Position numbers and translations under genes: made by a program
Assembly: GCA_023264975.1 (NCBI GenBank)
Contig: JAHFUS010000001.1
Span: 1-61,112 of the forward strand
DNA length: 61,112 bases
Reading direction: 5' to 3'
Source: Actinomycetes bacterium
GTDB taxonomy: Bacteria > Actinomycetota > Acidimicrobiia > Acidimicrobiales > GCA-2861595
The notes under the pieces: generated by a model
The model's input: only the letters and a program-made list of their open reading frames with translations
Told to the model about the DNA's origin: nothing
Database searches by the model: none
In this document: positions 35,090 through 42,163 of the stretch, piece by piece
How the letters are laid out: every line of letters begins with the position of its first letter
Numbering within the stretch: position 1 is the stretch's first letter

Positions 35090-36763
35090 TCAGCGGAGTG
35101 ATCGCCGCGCCCAGGCGCTGATCCCGTCGACAACCAGCGACACGACGATCAGCGCGACGACGGTGCCGAGCATGCCGTTGAAGTCGAACGCCGCCCGCTG
35201 CTGCTCGAGGAGGCGGCCGAGCCCGCCGGCGCCCACCACGCCGACCACAACCGTCTCTCGCACCGCCACCTCCCACCGGTAGAGCGAGTAGGCGGCGAAA
35301 CGGGCGAAGGCCACCGGCACGACGCCGTATGCGAAGGCCTGCGCGCCACCGGCACCGATAGCGCGCAGGGCCGCCTCCGGGCGAGGGTCGAGGTTCTCGA
35401 CCACCTCGCCGGTGAGGCGCCCGAGGATGCCGAAGTTGTAGATCCCGAGGGCCACGGCGCCAGGCAGCGGGCCGGGGAAGAGCACGAAGAGCACGAGCAG
35501 CGCCCACACCGGCGGCGGAATGGCTCGGGTGACCAGCAGTAGCAGGCGGGCGCCGGTCGCCAGGAGGCGGCGGGCCCGGGTACGTCCGCCCCGGGCCGCC
35601 ACGAAGGCGACCAGGATGGCGAGCGAGCTGGCCAGCGCGATGGCGAGCAGCGACATCTGCACCGTGTCCACCGCCTGGCGGCCGAGCTCGGCCCATCCCC
35701 CGGCTGGGAGCGACGGCGGCCACGAGTCGCGGGCCAGATCAGCCAGCAGGGACCGGGTGCGGCCGGCCACGAGCCTCCCGAGGTCTGGGCCGAGGTGGAC
35801 GACACTCGCCACCACCAGCACCACGCCGGCGGCGGCGGACCGGCGCACCAACCGGGGCGCCCCCCGCCGGCGCAGGGTGGCCCCCCACAGGTCGGCGAGG
35901 GCGCTCACGATGACAAGGGCGTAGATCAGCGTCCACATCTCGCCGTACCGGAGGGACTGGAAGCTGAGGCTGAGCTGGAACCCGAGCCCGCCGGCGCCGA
36001 TCATCCCAAGGATGACGGCGGACCGCACCGAGCACTCAAGCCGGTAGAAGGCGTACGACACGAGGTCGGGCAGGGTGCGGGGGAACACCGCGTACACGAG
36101 GGCGCTGAGCCGGCCCGCGCCGGCGGCGCGCAGCGCGTCGTACGGGCCTTGTGCCGAATCGTCGATCAGCTCGGAGTACACCTTTGCCGTGATCGCCCCG
36201 AAGGGAATGGCGATGGCGAGCACGCCCACCATCGGGTCGCGCCCGAGGACGTGTACCAGGAACAGGCCCCACACCGCCTCGTGCACGCCGCGCGGCAGGC
36301 CGAACAGGACCCGCCCGGCGAACCAGCCCGGCCGCACACCGTGCGCCGCCCCGGCCCGCCCGGGCCGCGACCGGCGCCACCACGTCTCGCTGGTGAGCAC
36401 GCCCCCGATGCAGCCGATGACCACCGACAGCGCCGCTCCGAGCACTGCGAAGGCGATCGTCGTCCATGTGGCCGACCACGTGGTGCGGAGGAAGGCGCCC
36501 GACAGCTCGGGGTGGACGGCGGCCTTCCAGAACCGGCTCATCAGCGTCCAGCCACCCGGGTTCACCAGCGCCCGCCGGCCCACGCCGGCCGACCACAGCG
36601 CCCATACGACCGCAACGACGAGCGCGACCAGCCACGCCCGCCGCCCCGACCACCCCCCGACCCGGCGCGAGCGGCCCTTCTCCAGTGGGACGAGGTGCTC
36701 GTCCTCGGGGAAGAGGCCGACCTCGCGCTCGGTGAGGTCCGTCAGCCCCCGGGCGGCGCCCAT
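35090..36763 (-). CDS. phnE: Fused double PhnE-type ABC transporter permease
   Basis: A 557-residue permease made of two tandem PhnE/MetI-like halves, each with about five to six helices. Each half has the cytoplasmic EAA loop (ELIDDSAQGPYDALRAAGAG in the first; EVVENLDPRPEAALRAIGAG in the second) and the MIGAGGLG or VVGAGGLG helix. Many organisms encode two separate PhnE subunits; here both lie in one chain, giving a complete heterodimer-like channel. The ATG 36763 is two bases after the ATPase stop. It completes an oxyanion importer with the two upstream genes. Confidence 0.9.
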   Translation of the reverse strand: MGAARGLTDLTEREVGLFPEDEHLVPLEKGRSRRVGGWSGRRAWLVALVVAVVWALWSAGVGRRALVNPGGWTLMSRFWKAAVHPELSGAFLRTTWSATWTTIAFAVLGAALSVVIGCIGGVLTSETWWRRSRPGRAGAAHGVRPGWFAGRVLFGLPRGVHEAVWGLFLVHVLGRDPMVGVLAIAIPFGAITAKVYSELIDDSAQGPYDALRAAGAGRLSALVYAVFPRTLPDLVSYAFYRLECSVRSAVILGMIGAGGLGFQLSLSFQSLRYGEMWTLIYALVIVSALADLWGATLRRRGAPRLVRRSAAAGVVLVVASVVHLGPDLGRLVAGRTRSLLADLARDSWPPSLPAGGWAELGRQAVDTVQMSLLAIALASSLAILVAFVAARGGRTRARRLLATGARLLLLVTRAIPPPVWALLVLFVLFPGPLPGAVALGIYNFGILGRLTGEVVENLDPRPEAALRAIGAGGAQAFAYGVVPVAFARFAAYSLYRWEVAVRETVVVGVVGAGGLGRLLEQQRAAFDFNGMLGTVVALIVVSLVVDGISAWARRSLR

Positions 36764-36765
36764 CC

Positions 36766-37515
36766 TCAGGTCCCGATTCGGTACAGCTCGGTGCCCACGT
36801 CGGCCGTGACGTCGGCGGCGGGGAGGTCGAACACCACCCGCCCCGCCCGAAGGCCGACCACCCGGTCGCAGCGCCGCCGGGCCAGGTCGAAGTCGTGAAG
36901 GCTCACGAGGAGGGCCCGGCCGTGATCGGCGGCTGCGGCACCGAGGAGGTCCATCACCTCGTCGGCCCGGGCCGGGTCGAGGCTGGCCACCGGCTCGTCG
37001 GCCAGGATGAGCTCGGGTTGCTGGACCAGGACCCGGGCCAGCGCCACCCGTTGCTGCTCGCCCCCGGACAGCCGATCGGTGCGCTCCTGGAGCTTGTCGG
37101 CGATGCCGACCTCGGTCAGGGCCTGACGAGCCGAGTCCACGTCCAGGGGACGCAGCAGCGACCGCAGCGCCTGCCAGGTGGACCACGACCCGAGGCGCCC
37201 GGCGTTCACGTTGTGCACGACGCGCAGCGGCCCCACCAGGTGCAGCTGCTGGTACACGGTGCCGACGCGGCGTCGCAGCGCCTGCAGCTCGGCGGCCGTG
37301 GCCCGGCCCACGTCGCACCCGAGCACGGACACCGACCCGCTGGTGGGCGCGACGGTGCCCGTGCACAGGTTCAACACGGTGGTCTTGCCCGCGCCGCTCG
37401 GCCCGACCAGCGCCACCCGCTGGCCGGGGGCCACGTCGAGGTCGACGGCGTCCAGCGCAGGGTGGGCGCCGTAGACGACACCCACCCCGCTCAGAGACAC
37501 GGCCGCAGTGGTCAT
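36766..37515 (-). CDS. phnC: ABC transporter ATPase, PhnC type
   Basis: A 249-residue ABC ATPase. It has Walker A GPSGAGKTTV, a Q-loop in YQQLHLVGPL, signature LSGGEQQRVALARVL, Walker B LILADEPVASLDP and a switch His in LLVSLHDFDLARR. VGTVYQQLHLVGPLRVVHNV matches the PhnC/SsuB-like oxyanion ATPases more than amino-acid transporters. Its ATG overlaps the binding-protein stop as ATGA. It supplies energy to the adjacent fused permease. Confidence 0.92.
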   Translation of the reverse strand: MTTAAVSLSGVGVVYGAHPALDAVDLDVAPGQRVALVGPSGAGKTTVLNLCTGTVAPTSGSVSVLGCDVGRATAAELQALRRRVGTVYQQLHLVGPLRVVHNVNAGRLGSWSTWQALRSLLRPLDVDSARQALTEVGIADKLQERTDRLSGGEQQRVALARVLVQQPELILADEPVASLDPARADEVMDLLGAAAADHGRALLVSLHDFDLARRRCDRVVGLRAGRVVFDLPAADVTADVGTELYRIGT

Positions 37516-38486
37516 CCGGCGATGAGGTTGAGCTTGCGCCCGATCTCCTCGATCTCAGTGTAGTTCCCGGCGCTGGTGGCAATGAACTTCTTGGCGCCGT
37601 AGAGGTCGAGGAGCTTGGCGTGGGTCGGGTTGGTGTAGTCGAGGGCCAACAGCGCATCGGACACCCTGGCAGTGAACCCGGCACCGAAGCGCTCGTCGGT
37701 GTCAGGCCCGGCCATCCAGTGGTAGTCGTGGTACGGCGGGCTGACCAGGAGTTCGACGACCTTGGTGGTGTCGACGGTGCCCGCATCCTTGCGCTTCTTC
37801 CACACCTGCAGGTTCAGCGCACCGGCGTCGTACGTACCGGCCTGCACCAGGTCGATGGTCTTGTCGTGGGACCCGGAGAAGCCCGCAGGGCCGGAGAAGT
37901 CGGTGGCGCTGGACAGGCCGGCCTGGTCGAGGAAGTACTCCGGCATGAGCCGCCCCGAGGTGGACGACTCGCTGCCGAAAGTGAAGCGTTTGCCCTTGAG
38001 CTCGGCGAGCTCCTTCACGTCGCTCACCGCCGCCAGCTTGGCGCCGGCGTTGGCGATGAACACCGTCTGGAAGGCGTCGTCGATGTCGCGCTGGGCCAGC
38101 AGCACCGCTCCGGGCGTCTGCAGGCGGGCCTGCACGCCGGTGAGGCCGCCGAAGAACACCATGTCGAGGTCGCCCGTCTTGAACAGGCTGACCGACGCCG
38201 CGTAATCGGTGACGGGCACGTACTCGACCTTGCGATCGAGGGCTGTCGACAAGTACACGGCCATCGCCGTGTTGATGGTGGTGAGCTTGGACGGGTCCTG
38301 GTCGGGGATGGCGCTGATCTTCAGCACCCGGTTCGGGTCGGGGGCGGCGGTCGACGTGGTGGTCGCGTCGCCGTCCGCGCCGGCGGCCGTGGTGGTGGGT
38401 TTGTCGTCGCCACAGGCGGCGACGGCGAGCACAAGCAGGGCGAGTACGGCGACAAGGGCGCGCGGGCGCCGTCGGGACAGTGTCAT
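37512..38486 (-). CDS. PhnD-like substrate-binding lipoprotein, putative selenate/oxyanion transporter subfamily
   Basis: A 324-residue binding protein with a lipobox (VLAVAAC, lipidated Cys25), a Thr-rich linker, then a PhnD/periplasmic binding fold. Motifs SAIPDQDPSKL, PVTDYAASVSLFKTGDLDMV, FGGLTGVQAR, SSTSGRLMPEYFL and SPPYHDYHWMAG match, from memory, the PhnD branch annotated as putative selenate ABC transporter binding proteins better than true phosphonate PhnD. It is the first gene of a three-gene operon. A 7-codon leader ORF and strong hairpins lie in the 130-190 bases upstream. The ligand is not proven; phosphonate, selenate, selenite or a sulfur oxyanion are all possible. Confidence 0.85.
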   Translation of the reverse strand: MTLSRRRPRALVAVLALLVLAVAACGDDKPTTTAAGADGDATTTSTAAPDPNRVLKISAIPDQDPSKLTTINTAMAVYLSTALDRKVEYVPVTDYAASVSLFKTGDLDMVFFGGLTGVQARLQTPGAVLLAQRDIDDAFQTVFIANAGAKLAAVSDVKELAELKGKRFTFGSESSTSGRLMPEYFLDQAGLSSATDFSGPAGFSGSHDKTIDLVQAGTYDAGALNLQVWKKRKDAGTVDTTKVVELLVSPPYHDYHWMAGPDTDERFGAGFTARVSDALLALDYTNPTHAKLLDLYGAKKFIATSAGNYTEIEEIGRKLNLIAG

Positions 38487-38586
38487 CGGGGATCCTCCGT
38501 AGTGATGTGCGGGCAGAGGACCGCAACGGAGTCTCCGGTGATCGAGCGCGCTAGGGCACTGAGGCGGAGGGGCCGCTGCGGTCGGT

Positions 38587-38604
38587 GGCGCCCGACCGGG
38601 CGCC
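38587..38604 (-). promoter_or_regulatory. Second leader hairpin upstream of the oxyanion transporter
   Basis: On the minus strand GGCGCCC pairs with GGGCGCC around a GGTC loop. It begins 12 bases after the UGA of the leader ORF, placing the loop about 20 bases downstream of that codon. It could be part of an attenuator or a translation-coupled switch. Confidence 0.5.
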
Positions 38605-38606
38605 GG

Positions 38607-38625
38607 CGTCGCTGGATCAGCGACG
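38607..38625 (-). promoter_or_regulatory. First leader hairpin, overlapping the leader ORF stop
   Basis: On the minus strand CGTCGCTG pairs perfectly with CAGCGACG around an ATC loop. The left arm contains the last codons and most of the UGA of the leader ORF, so a ribosome on the leader would melt this stem. This geometry is typical of leader-peptide control. Confidence 0.55.
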
Positions 38626-38640
38626 CGCGAGCAGCGGCAT
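38617..38640 (-). CDS. Seven-codon leader ORF (MPLLARR) before the oxyanion transporter operon
   Basis: ATG at 38640 is preceded by GAAGGGAGAGTT, a very good ribosome-binding site, and reads Met-Pro-Leu-Leu-Ala-Arg-Arg then UGA at 38617-38619. If UGA were read through, the frame would continue for 22 further codons to a TAG. The stop codon is embedded in a perfect 8-bp stem and followed by a second stem. Short leader ORFs with strong ribosome sites are common before sulfur-assimilation genes in actinobacteria; this one lacks the Cys codons those usually have. A regulatory role for the phnDCE-like operon is inferred from position. Confidence 0.5.
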   Translation of the reverse strand: MPLLARR

Positions 38641-38666
38641 AACTCTCCCTTCGTCCTTAACTCAAG

Positions 38667-38679
38667 TGAGCCGGGCTCA
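38667..38679. promoter_or_regulatory. Palindromic operator candidate upstream of the leader ORF
   Basis: TGAGCCGGGCTCA is an interrupted palindrome with two perfect 6-bp arms around one base, 27 bases before the leader ATG. On the minus strand it directly follows TAACCT (38684-38679), a reasonable -10. The placement fits a repressor operator at the start of the transporter transcript. Confidence 0.45.
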
Positions 38680-38881
38680 GGTTAGTCCGCACCGCGTTCG
38701 CTGAGGGTGACGGGCGGCGATGAGATCGGTGCGGATCGGTCGCCGCCCCGGCCCGCGGGGGAACGAGCCGAGGAGCGGCGACGCCGTGCCTCGCAGCAGT
38801 GCGGCCGGCACGGGAGCTTGGAGGAGGAAGCCCGCGCGACCGGCGGCCTCCGCCGGCGAAGCAGGCGACGGGCGCCTGGAG

Positions 38882-39184
38882 TCATCCGGCCTGACGCCGG
38901 CGGGCGGCGAGCCAGCCCCTGCGCATACTGCGCCGTTCATCCTCGGTGATACCACCCCAGATGCCGGCCTCTTGCTTGGTGTCGAGGGCGAACTCGAGGC
39001 ACGCGCTCGTGACCGGGCAGCGTCCGCACACGGATCGGGCGGCTTCGATGGTGCCGACGGCAACGCCGGTCCCGCCGGCCGGGAAGAACAAGTCCGGGTC
39101 GGCGAGCCGGCACGCCGCACGGTCGCGCCACGTCGCGTCGACATCGCGCACCGTCTGGAAGCCCGCGGGCTGGCCAGTGGTCAT
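38882..39184 (-). CDS. WhiB-family iron-sulfur transcription regulator
   Basis: A 100-residue WhiB-like protein. The four cluster-binding Cys are in RAACRLAD, SVCGRC and SACLEFA. The GIWGG turn and the basic C-terminal tail ERRSMRRGWLAARRRQ complete the family pattern. It should bind a [4Fe-4S] cluster sensitive to oxygen, NO or thiols and act with the sigma factor's region 4. ATG 39184 is chosen over an upstream in-frame start since it gives the standard WhiB N-terminus. A near-consensus promoter and a leader hairpin lie upstream. Confidence 0.93.
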   Translation of the reverse strand: MTTGQPAGFQTVRDVDATWRDRAACRLADPDLFFPAGGTGVAVGTIEAARSVCGRCPVTSACLEFALDTKQEAGIWGGITEDERRSMRRGWLAARRRQAG

Positions 39185-39238
39185 CGCCCTTCTCCCCTCA
39201 AAGCCGCCCAGGTGACTGACGCTGCCGGGTCCGGGGCA

Positions 39239-39259
39239 GGTAGGGAGTTTGGCCCTACC
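39239..39259 (-). promoter_or_regulatory. Hairpin in the whiB leader
   Basis: GGTAGGG at 39239-39245 and CCCTACC at 39253-39259 form a perfect 7-bp stem with a 7-nt loop, about 55 bases upstream of the whiB ATG. It lies between the promoter and the gene and could affect mRNA stability or be a protein-binding dyad. Confidence 0.45.
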
Positions 39260-39299
39260 GGACAGTTGCCCACACCGGAGCACTTATCCCACGTCTGCG

Positions 39300-39328
39300 A
39301 CGGTATGCTCAAACGCGACGGCTGTCAA
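39300..39328 (-). promoter_or_regulatory. Promoter of whiB
   Basis: On the minus strand TTGACA (39328-39323), a 17-bp spacer and TACCGT (39305-39300) form a near-consensus housekeeping promoter with the TANNNT -10 usual in actinobacteria. The predicted leader is about 110 nt. Confidence 0.7.
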
Positions 39329-39429
39329 TCGCCCCCGCTTGACGACGTAGATGCTGACCCGGTCGGGCCCGGCTATCTCCACCATGCGTCGGGTGAAGTC
39401 CGTCGGGCTTCTCCTCGTTGGTCGAATGG

Positions 39430-40251
39430 TCAGAAGATGGCGAGCAGGGCGCGGGCGCCCGTGTAGATGGCGAGGGCGACCAGCAGCGCTGCGAAGGCGC
39501 GCTGCAGCGACTCGGGCTCGACCCGGTCGGCGACCCGCTTGCCGGAGCCCACCCCGGCGGTGGCCGCCGCAGTGAAGACCAGGATGGTTGTCCAGTCGAC
39601 GCTGCCGGCCCCGGCCCGGGCGGCGAGGGCGACCGCCGTGTTGACGGCGATAACGAGCAGCGACGTCCCGATGGCCACACCCATCGGGAACTCGAGCACC
39701 AGGACCAGGGCGGGGACGATCACGAACCCGCCGCCGACACCAAACAGGCCGGTCAGGAAACCCACGGCGGTGCCGACGGCGCCGATCCTCGCCATCCGGC
39801 CCGGTGCCAGAGTCCGCGTGCGGGTCCGGACGGAACCGCCTCGCGGCGTCTCGGCCAGGGCGCCCGCCTCGCCGCCGCGGGTGCAGCTCGGGCAGCCAAC
39901 GACGATCCGCCAGGCGGCGACGAGGATGAGCCCCGCGAAGGCAAGGAGCAGCACGTCGCCGTCGAGGCGCCGGTTCAAGGCCGATCCGGCGACGGACCCG
40001 CCGATACCGACGATACCGAACACCAGCCCCTGGGCGACCCTGACCCGTCCGGCCCGCCAGTGTCCGTAGGCGCCGATCAGTGAAGCGACCCCGACCACCA
40101 CCAGCGACGTTGTCGTGGCCGCTGACGGTGTCTGACCGGCGACGAAGACGAGCACGGGGACGGCCAGGATCGATCCGCCCCCTCCGAGGGCGCCGAGTGA
40201 CACGCCGACGAGGAACCCCAGCGGTGACGCCAGCAGCGCCCGGGTACTCAC
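39430..40251 (-). CDS. TauE/SafE-family sulfur-anion exporter
   Basis: A 273-residue permease with about eight helices in two repeats. Each repeat begins with the family's Gly-rich turn: FLVGVSLGALGGGGSILAVP and FLTGLFGVGGGFVIVPAL. TauE/SafE proteins export sulfite, sulfonates or related organosulfur anions. A central cytoplasmic loop has CPSCTRGG, a possible thiol site. The GTG start is 31 bases after the stop of the MBL-rhodanese gene, so it is the third gene of a rhodanese/dioxygenase/exporter operon and would remove sulfite or thiosulfate formed by it. Confidence 0.9.
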   Translation of the reverse strand: MSTRALLASPLGFLVGVSLGALGGGGSILAVPVLVFVAGQTPSAATTTSLVVVGVASLIGAYGHWRAGRVRVAQGLVFGIVGIGGSVAGSALNRRLDGDVLLLAFAGLILVAAWRIVVGCPSCTRGGEAGALAETPRGGSVRTRTRTLAPGRMARIGAVGTAVGFLTGLFGVGGGFVIVPALVLVLEFPMGVAIGTSLLVIAVNTAVALAARAGAGSVDWTTILVFTAAATAGVGSGKRVADRVEPESLQRAFAALLVALAIYTGARALLAIF

Positions 40252-40282
40252 CGGCCTTCCGGACGCGGTGTCGATCGCATTG

Positions 40283-41650
40283 TCAGCTCTCGCTGCTGGT
40301 GACCCCGAGGGAGTCGTGCTTGGCGGCGGCGGCCCATTCGTCGTCGACAGCCACCACCGAGCGGCCGGCCCGGTCCAGCAGCGACGCCGCGATCGAGGCC
40401 CGGTAGCCGGAGGCGCAGTGGACCCACACCTGGGCGTCGGGCAACTCGTCGAGGCGTTCCTCGAGCTCGTGCAGGGGGATGTGCAGGGCGCCGTCGACGC
40501 GCCCCTCGGCCCACTCGTCGTTGCGGCGGACGTCCACCACGACGACGGCTTCGTCGACGCGGGCGTCGGCGAGATCGGCAAAGGTAGCGGTCCGGTAGGA
40601 GCGGATGTCACCGCCCGAGGCCCACGTTTCGATGCCGCCGTCGGCGCCGGCGGCGGGCCGGTCGATACCGATGCGGACCATCTGGCGCTGCGCCTCCGCG
40701 ACCTGTTCAGCGGTGTCGCCGACGAGGATGACCGGGGTGCCCCAGCGCAGCGTCCACCCCAGGTAGGTGGCGAAAGAGTCCCCAACCTCCAGGTTGACAG
40801 TGCCGGCGAGGTGGTCGCCGGCGAACGCCGTCCGCGACCGCAGATCCACGACCCACTCGCCGGCGTCGATCCGGCGGCGGATCTCGGCCGGGTCGACCCG
40901 CTCCGGCGGGGAGAGATCGACCGGCGCCGGGCCGGCGCGGTTGATGGGGGCCATGTGGGCGTAGTAGCGGGGGTACGCGGCCAGGCCGCTTAGGAGCTTG
41001 GCGACGAATGCGTCCTCGTCGTCGAGGGTCAACGCCAGATTCGACCGGCGTTCCTGGCCGATGGTGCTCGCGTCCGAACCGCTCGACGCCGACGAGGAGC
41101 AGAAGCTCCCGAACCCATGTGTCGGGTGCACGCCGACCTCGCCCGGCAGCTCCCTGGCCAGGCGGCGCACCGAGCGGAACTGGGCCCGGGTCAACTCCTC
41201 GGTGGTCTCGGTGCTGATTAGGTCGGTGCGCCCGACGGTGCCGTAGAGCATCGACCCGCCGGTGAAGGCCGCCACCGGCTCGCCGTCGTGCACCACCACA
41301 TAGGACAGGTGGTGCGGAGTGTGGCCGGGCGTGTGCGCCGCCCGCACGATCAGGTCGCCGACCACGAAGTCGTCGCCGCCCCGCGCCCCGGTGTGCTCAT
41401 AGGCGACCTCGTCGGCGGCGGCCAGCACGTAGGCGGCACCGGTGCGGCGAGCCAGCTCGAGACCGCCGGTCACGTAGTCATTGTGTAGGTGCGTCTCGAA
41501 CACGTGCGTGAGCCGCAGGTCGCGCTCGGTGAGCGGCGCCAAGATGCGGTCGATATCGCGCTGGGGGTCGATGACCGCGGCCACATCGCCGTCCACGAGC
41601 ATGTAGCTGCGGTCGCCCAACGCTGAGGTCTCGATCGTGATGATCTCCAT
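40283..41650 (-). CDS. MBL-fold persulfide dioxygenase fused to two rhodanese domains
   Basis: A 455-residue protein. The N-terminal 240 residues form a metallo-beta-lactamase-fold ETHE1-like domain (ETHLHNDYVTGG, AAHTPGHTPHHLSYVV, GVHPTHGFGSFCSSS). Two rhodanese repeats follow: the first (about 265-360) lacks a catalytic Cys, while the second has VWVHCASGYRAS with the active Cys. Such fusions (CstB or PRF type) oxidise glutathione, CoA or other low-molecular-weight persulfides and pass sulfane sulfur to sulfite, giving thiosulfate. The ATG has GGGAG upstream. It lies 13 bases after the stand-alone rhodanese and before TauE, downstream of a CstR-type operator. Confidence 0.92.
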   Translation of the reverse strand: MEIITIETSALGDRSYMLVDGDVAAVIDPQRDIDRILAPLTERDLRLTHVFETHLHNDYVTGGLELARRTGAAYVLAAADEVAYEHTGARGGDDFVVGDLIVRAAHTPGHTPHHLSYVVVHDGEPVAAFTGGSMLYGTVGRTDLISTETTEELTRAQFRSVRRLARELPGEVGVHPTHGFGSFCSSSASSGSDASTIGQERRSNLALTLDDEDAFVAKLLSGLAAYPRYYAHMAPINRAGPAPVDLSPPERVDPAEIRRRIDAGEWVVDLRSRTAFAGDHLAGTVNLEVGDSFATYLGWTLRWGTPVILVGDTAEQVAEAQRQMVRIGIDRPAAGADGGIETWASGGDIRSYRTATFADLADARVDEAVVVVDVRRNDEWAEGRVDGALHIPLHELEERLDELPDAQVWVHCASGYRASIAASLLDRAGRSVVAVDDEWAAAAKHDSLGVTSSES

Positions 41651-41663
41651 CTCTCCCGCTCCG

Positions 41664-42008
41664 TCAGGCGACGGTGCCGGCGGTGCCGTCTCCGCGCACC
41701 ACCGGCAGGTCCGCTTCGGCCCACGCCGTCATCCCACCGGCGACGTTGCGAACGTCGGTCCCGCACGCCGCCAGGACCTCGGTCGCCTTGGCCGACCGGG
41801 CGCCGCTGCGGCACACGGCCAGAACCTGCCGACCGTCGAAGCGAGAGGCGGCGTCGCTCACATCGGCCAGCGGGACGTGGATGGCGCCCGGCGCGTGGCC
41901 GGCGGCCCATTCATCGTCCTCGCGGACATCCACCAGGATCGCCCCCTGGTCCTGCAGGCCAGCCGCTGCTTTCGGGGTGACCTCGTCGTTGTTCTGGCGT
42001 CGGAACAC
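41664..42008 (-). CDS. Single-domain rhodanese
   Basis: A 114-residue rhodanese. It has GAILVDVREDDEWAAGHAPG, HVPLADVSD, and the active loop VLAVCRSGARSAKA with catalytic Cys. It would carry sulfane sulfur in the cytoplasm. Two adjacent GTG codons (42011 and 42008) are possible starts. AGGAGG at 42015-42020 on the complement gives six-base spacing to GTG 42008, which decides the start. It is the first gene of the operon that continues into the dioxygenase fusion and TauE. Its promoter region faces the CstR-like regulator gene. Confidence 0.92.
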   Translation of the reverse strand: MFRRQNNDEVTPKAAAGLQDQGAILVDVREDDEWAAGHAPGAIHVPLADVSDAASRFDGRQVLAVCRSGARSAKATEVLAACGTDVRNVAGGMTAWAEADLPVVRGDGTAGTVA

Positions 42009-42018
42009 CACACACCTC

Positions 42019-42050
42019 CTGCTCGGGTACCACACGCTGCTCGGGTACCA
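42019..42050. repeat. Direct repeat upstream of the rhodanese gene
   Basis: CTGCTCGGGTACCA occurs at 42019-42032 and 42037-42050, 18 bp apart. It overlaps the ribosome-binding site of the rhodanese gene on the minus strand and lies between that gene and the CstR operator. A second regulator site or a slippage duplication are both possible. Confidence 0.6.
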
Positions 42051-42058
42051 ACGCCAAC

Positions 42059-42080
42059 GGTATACCCCCATGGGTATACC
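42059..42080. promoter_or_regulatory. CstR/CsoR-type operator, perfect palindrome
   Basis: GGTATACCC CCAT GGGTATACC is a perfect 9-bp inverted repeat with a 4-bp centre, the known shape of CsoR/CstR operators (ATACCC-N4-GGGTAT). It is centred between the divergent rhodanese and CstR-like genes and should let the regulator repress both operons until persulfide or copper is sensed. Confidence 0.9.
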
Positions 42081-42123
42081 GCCAAACGGTAGGATAGGCG
42101 AGCAAGACCCGTCACCGCTCGTA

Positions 42124-42143
42124 GGAATACCCCCACCCGTACC
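42124..42143. promoter_or_regulatory. Degenerate second CstR-like site next to the regulator gene
   Basis: GGAATACCCCCACCCGTACC resembles the perfect operator at 42059-42080 with several mismatches and lies 20 bp before the regulator ATG. It may give weaker autoregulation. Confidence 0.4.
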
Positions 42144-42163
42144 TCTCGTTTGAGAAAGGCACC

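Noticed and set aside
38617-38640. Calling the leader ORF a selenoprotein gene
   Set aside because: The hairpin geometry only loosely fits a bacterial SECIS, the readthrough product would be a short peptide ending at a TAG, and no Sec machinery is visible in the window. It is kept as a regulatory hypothesis only.
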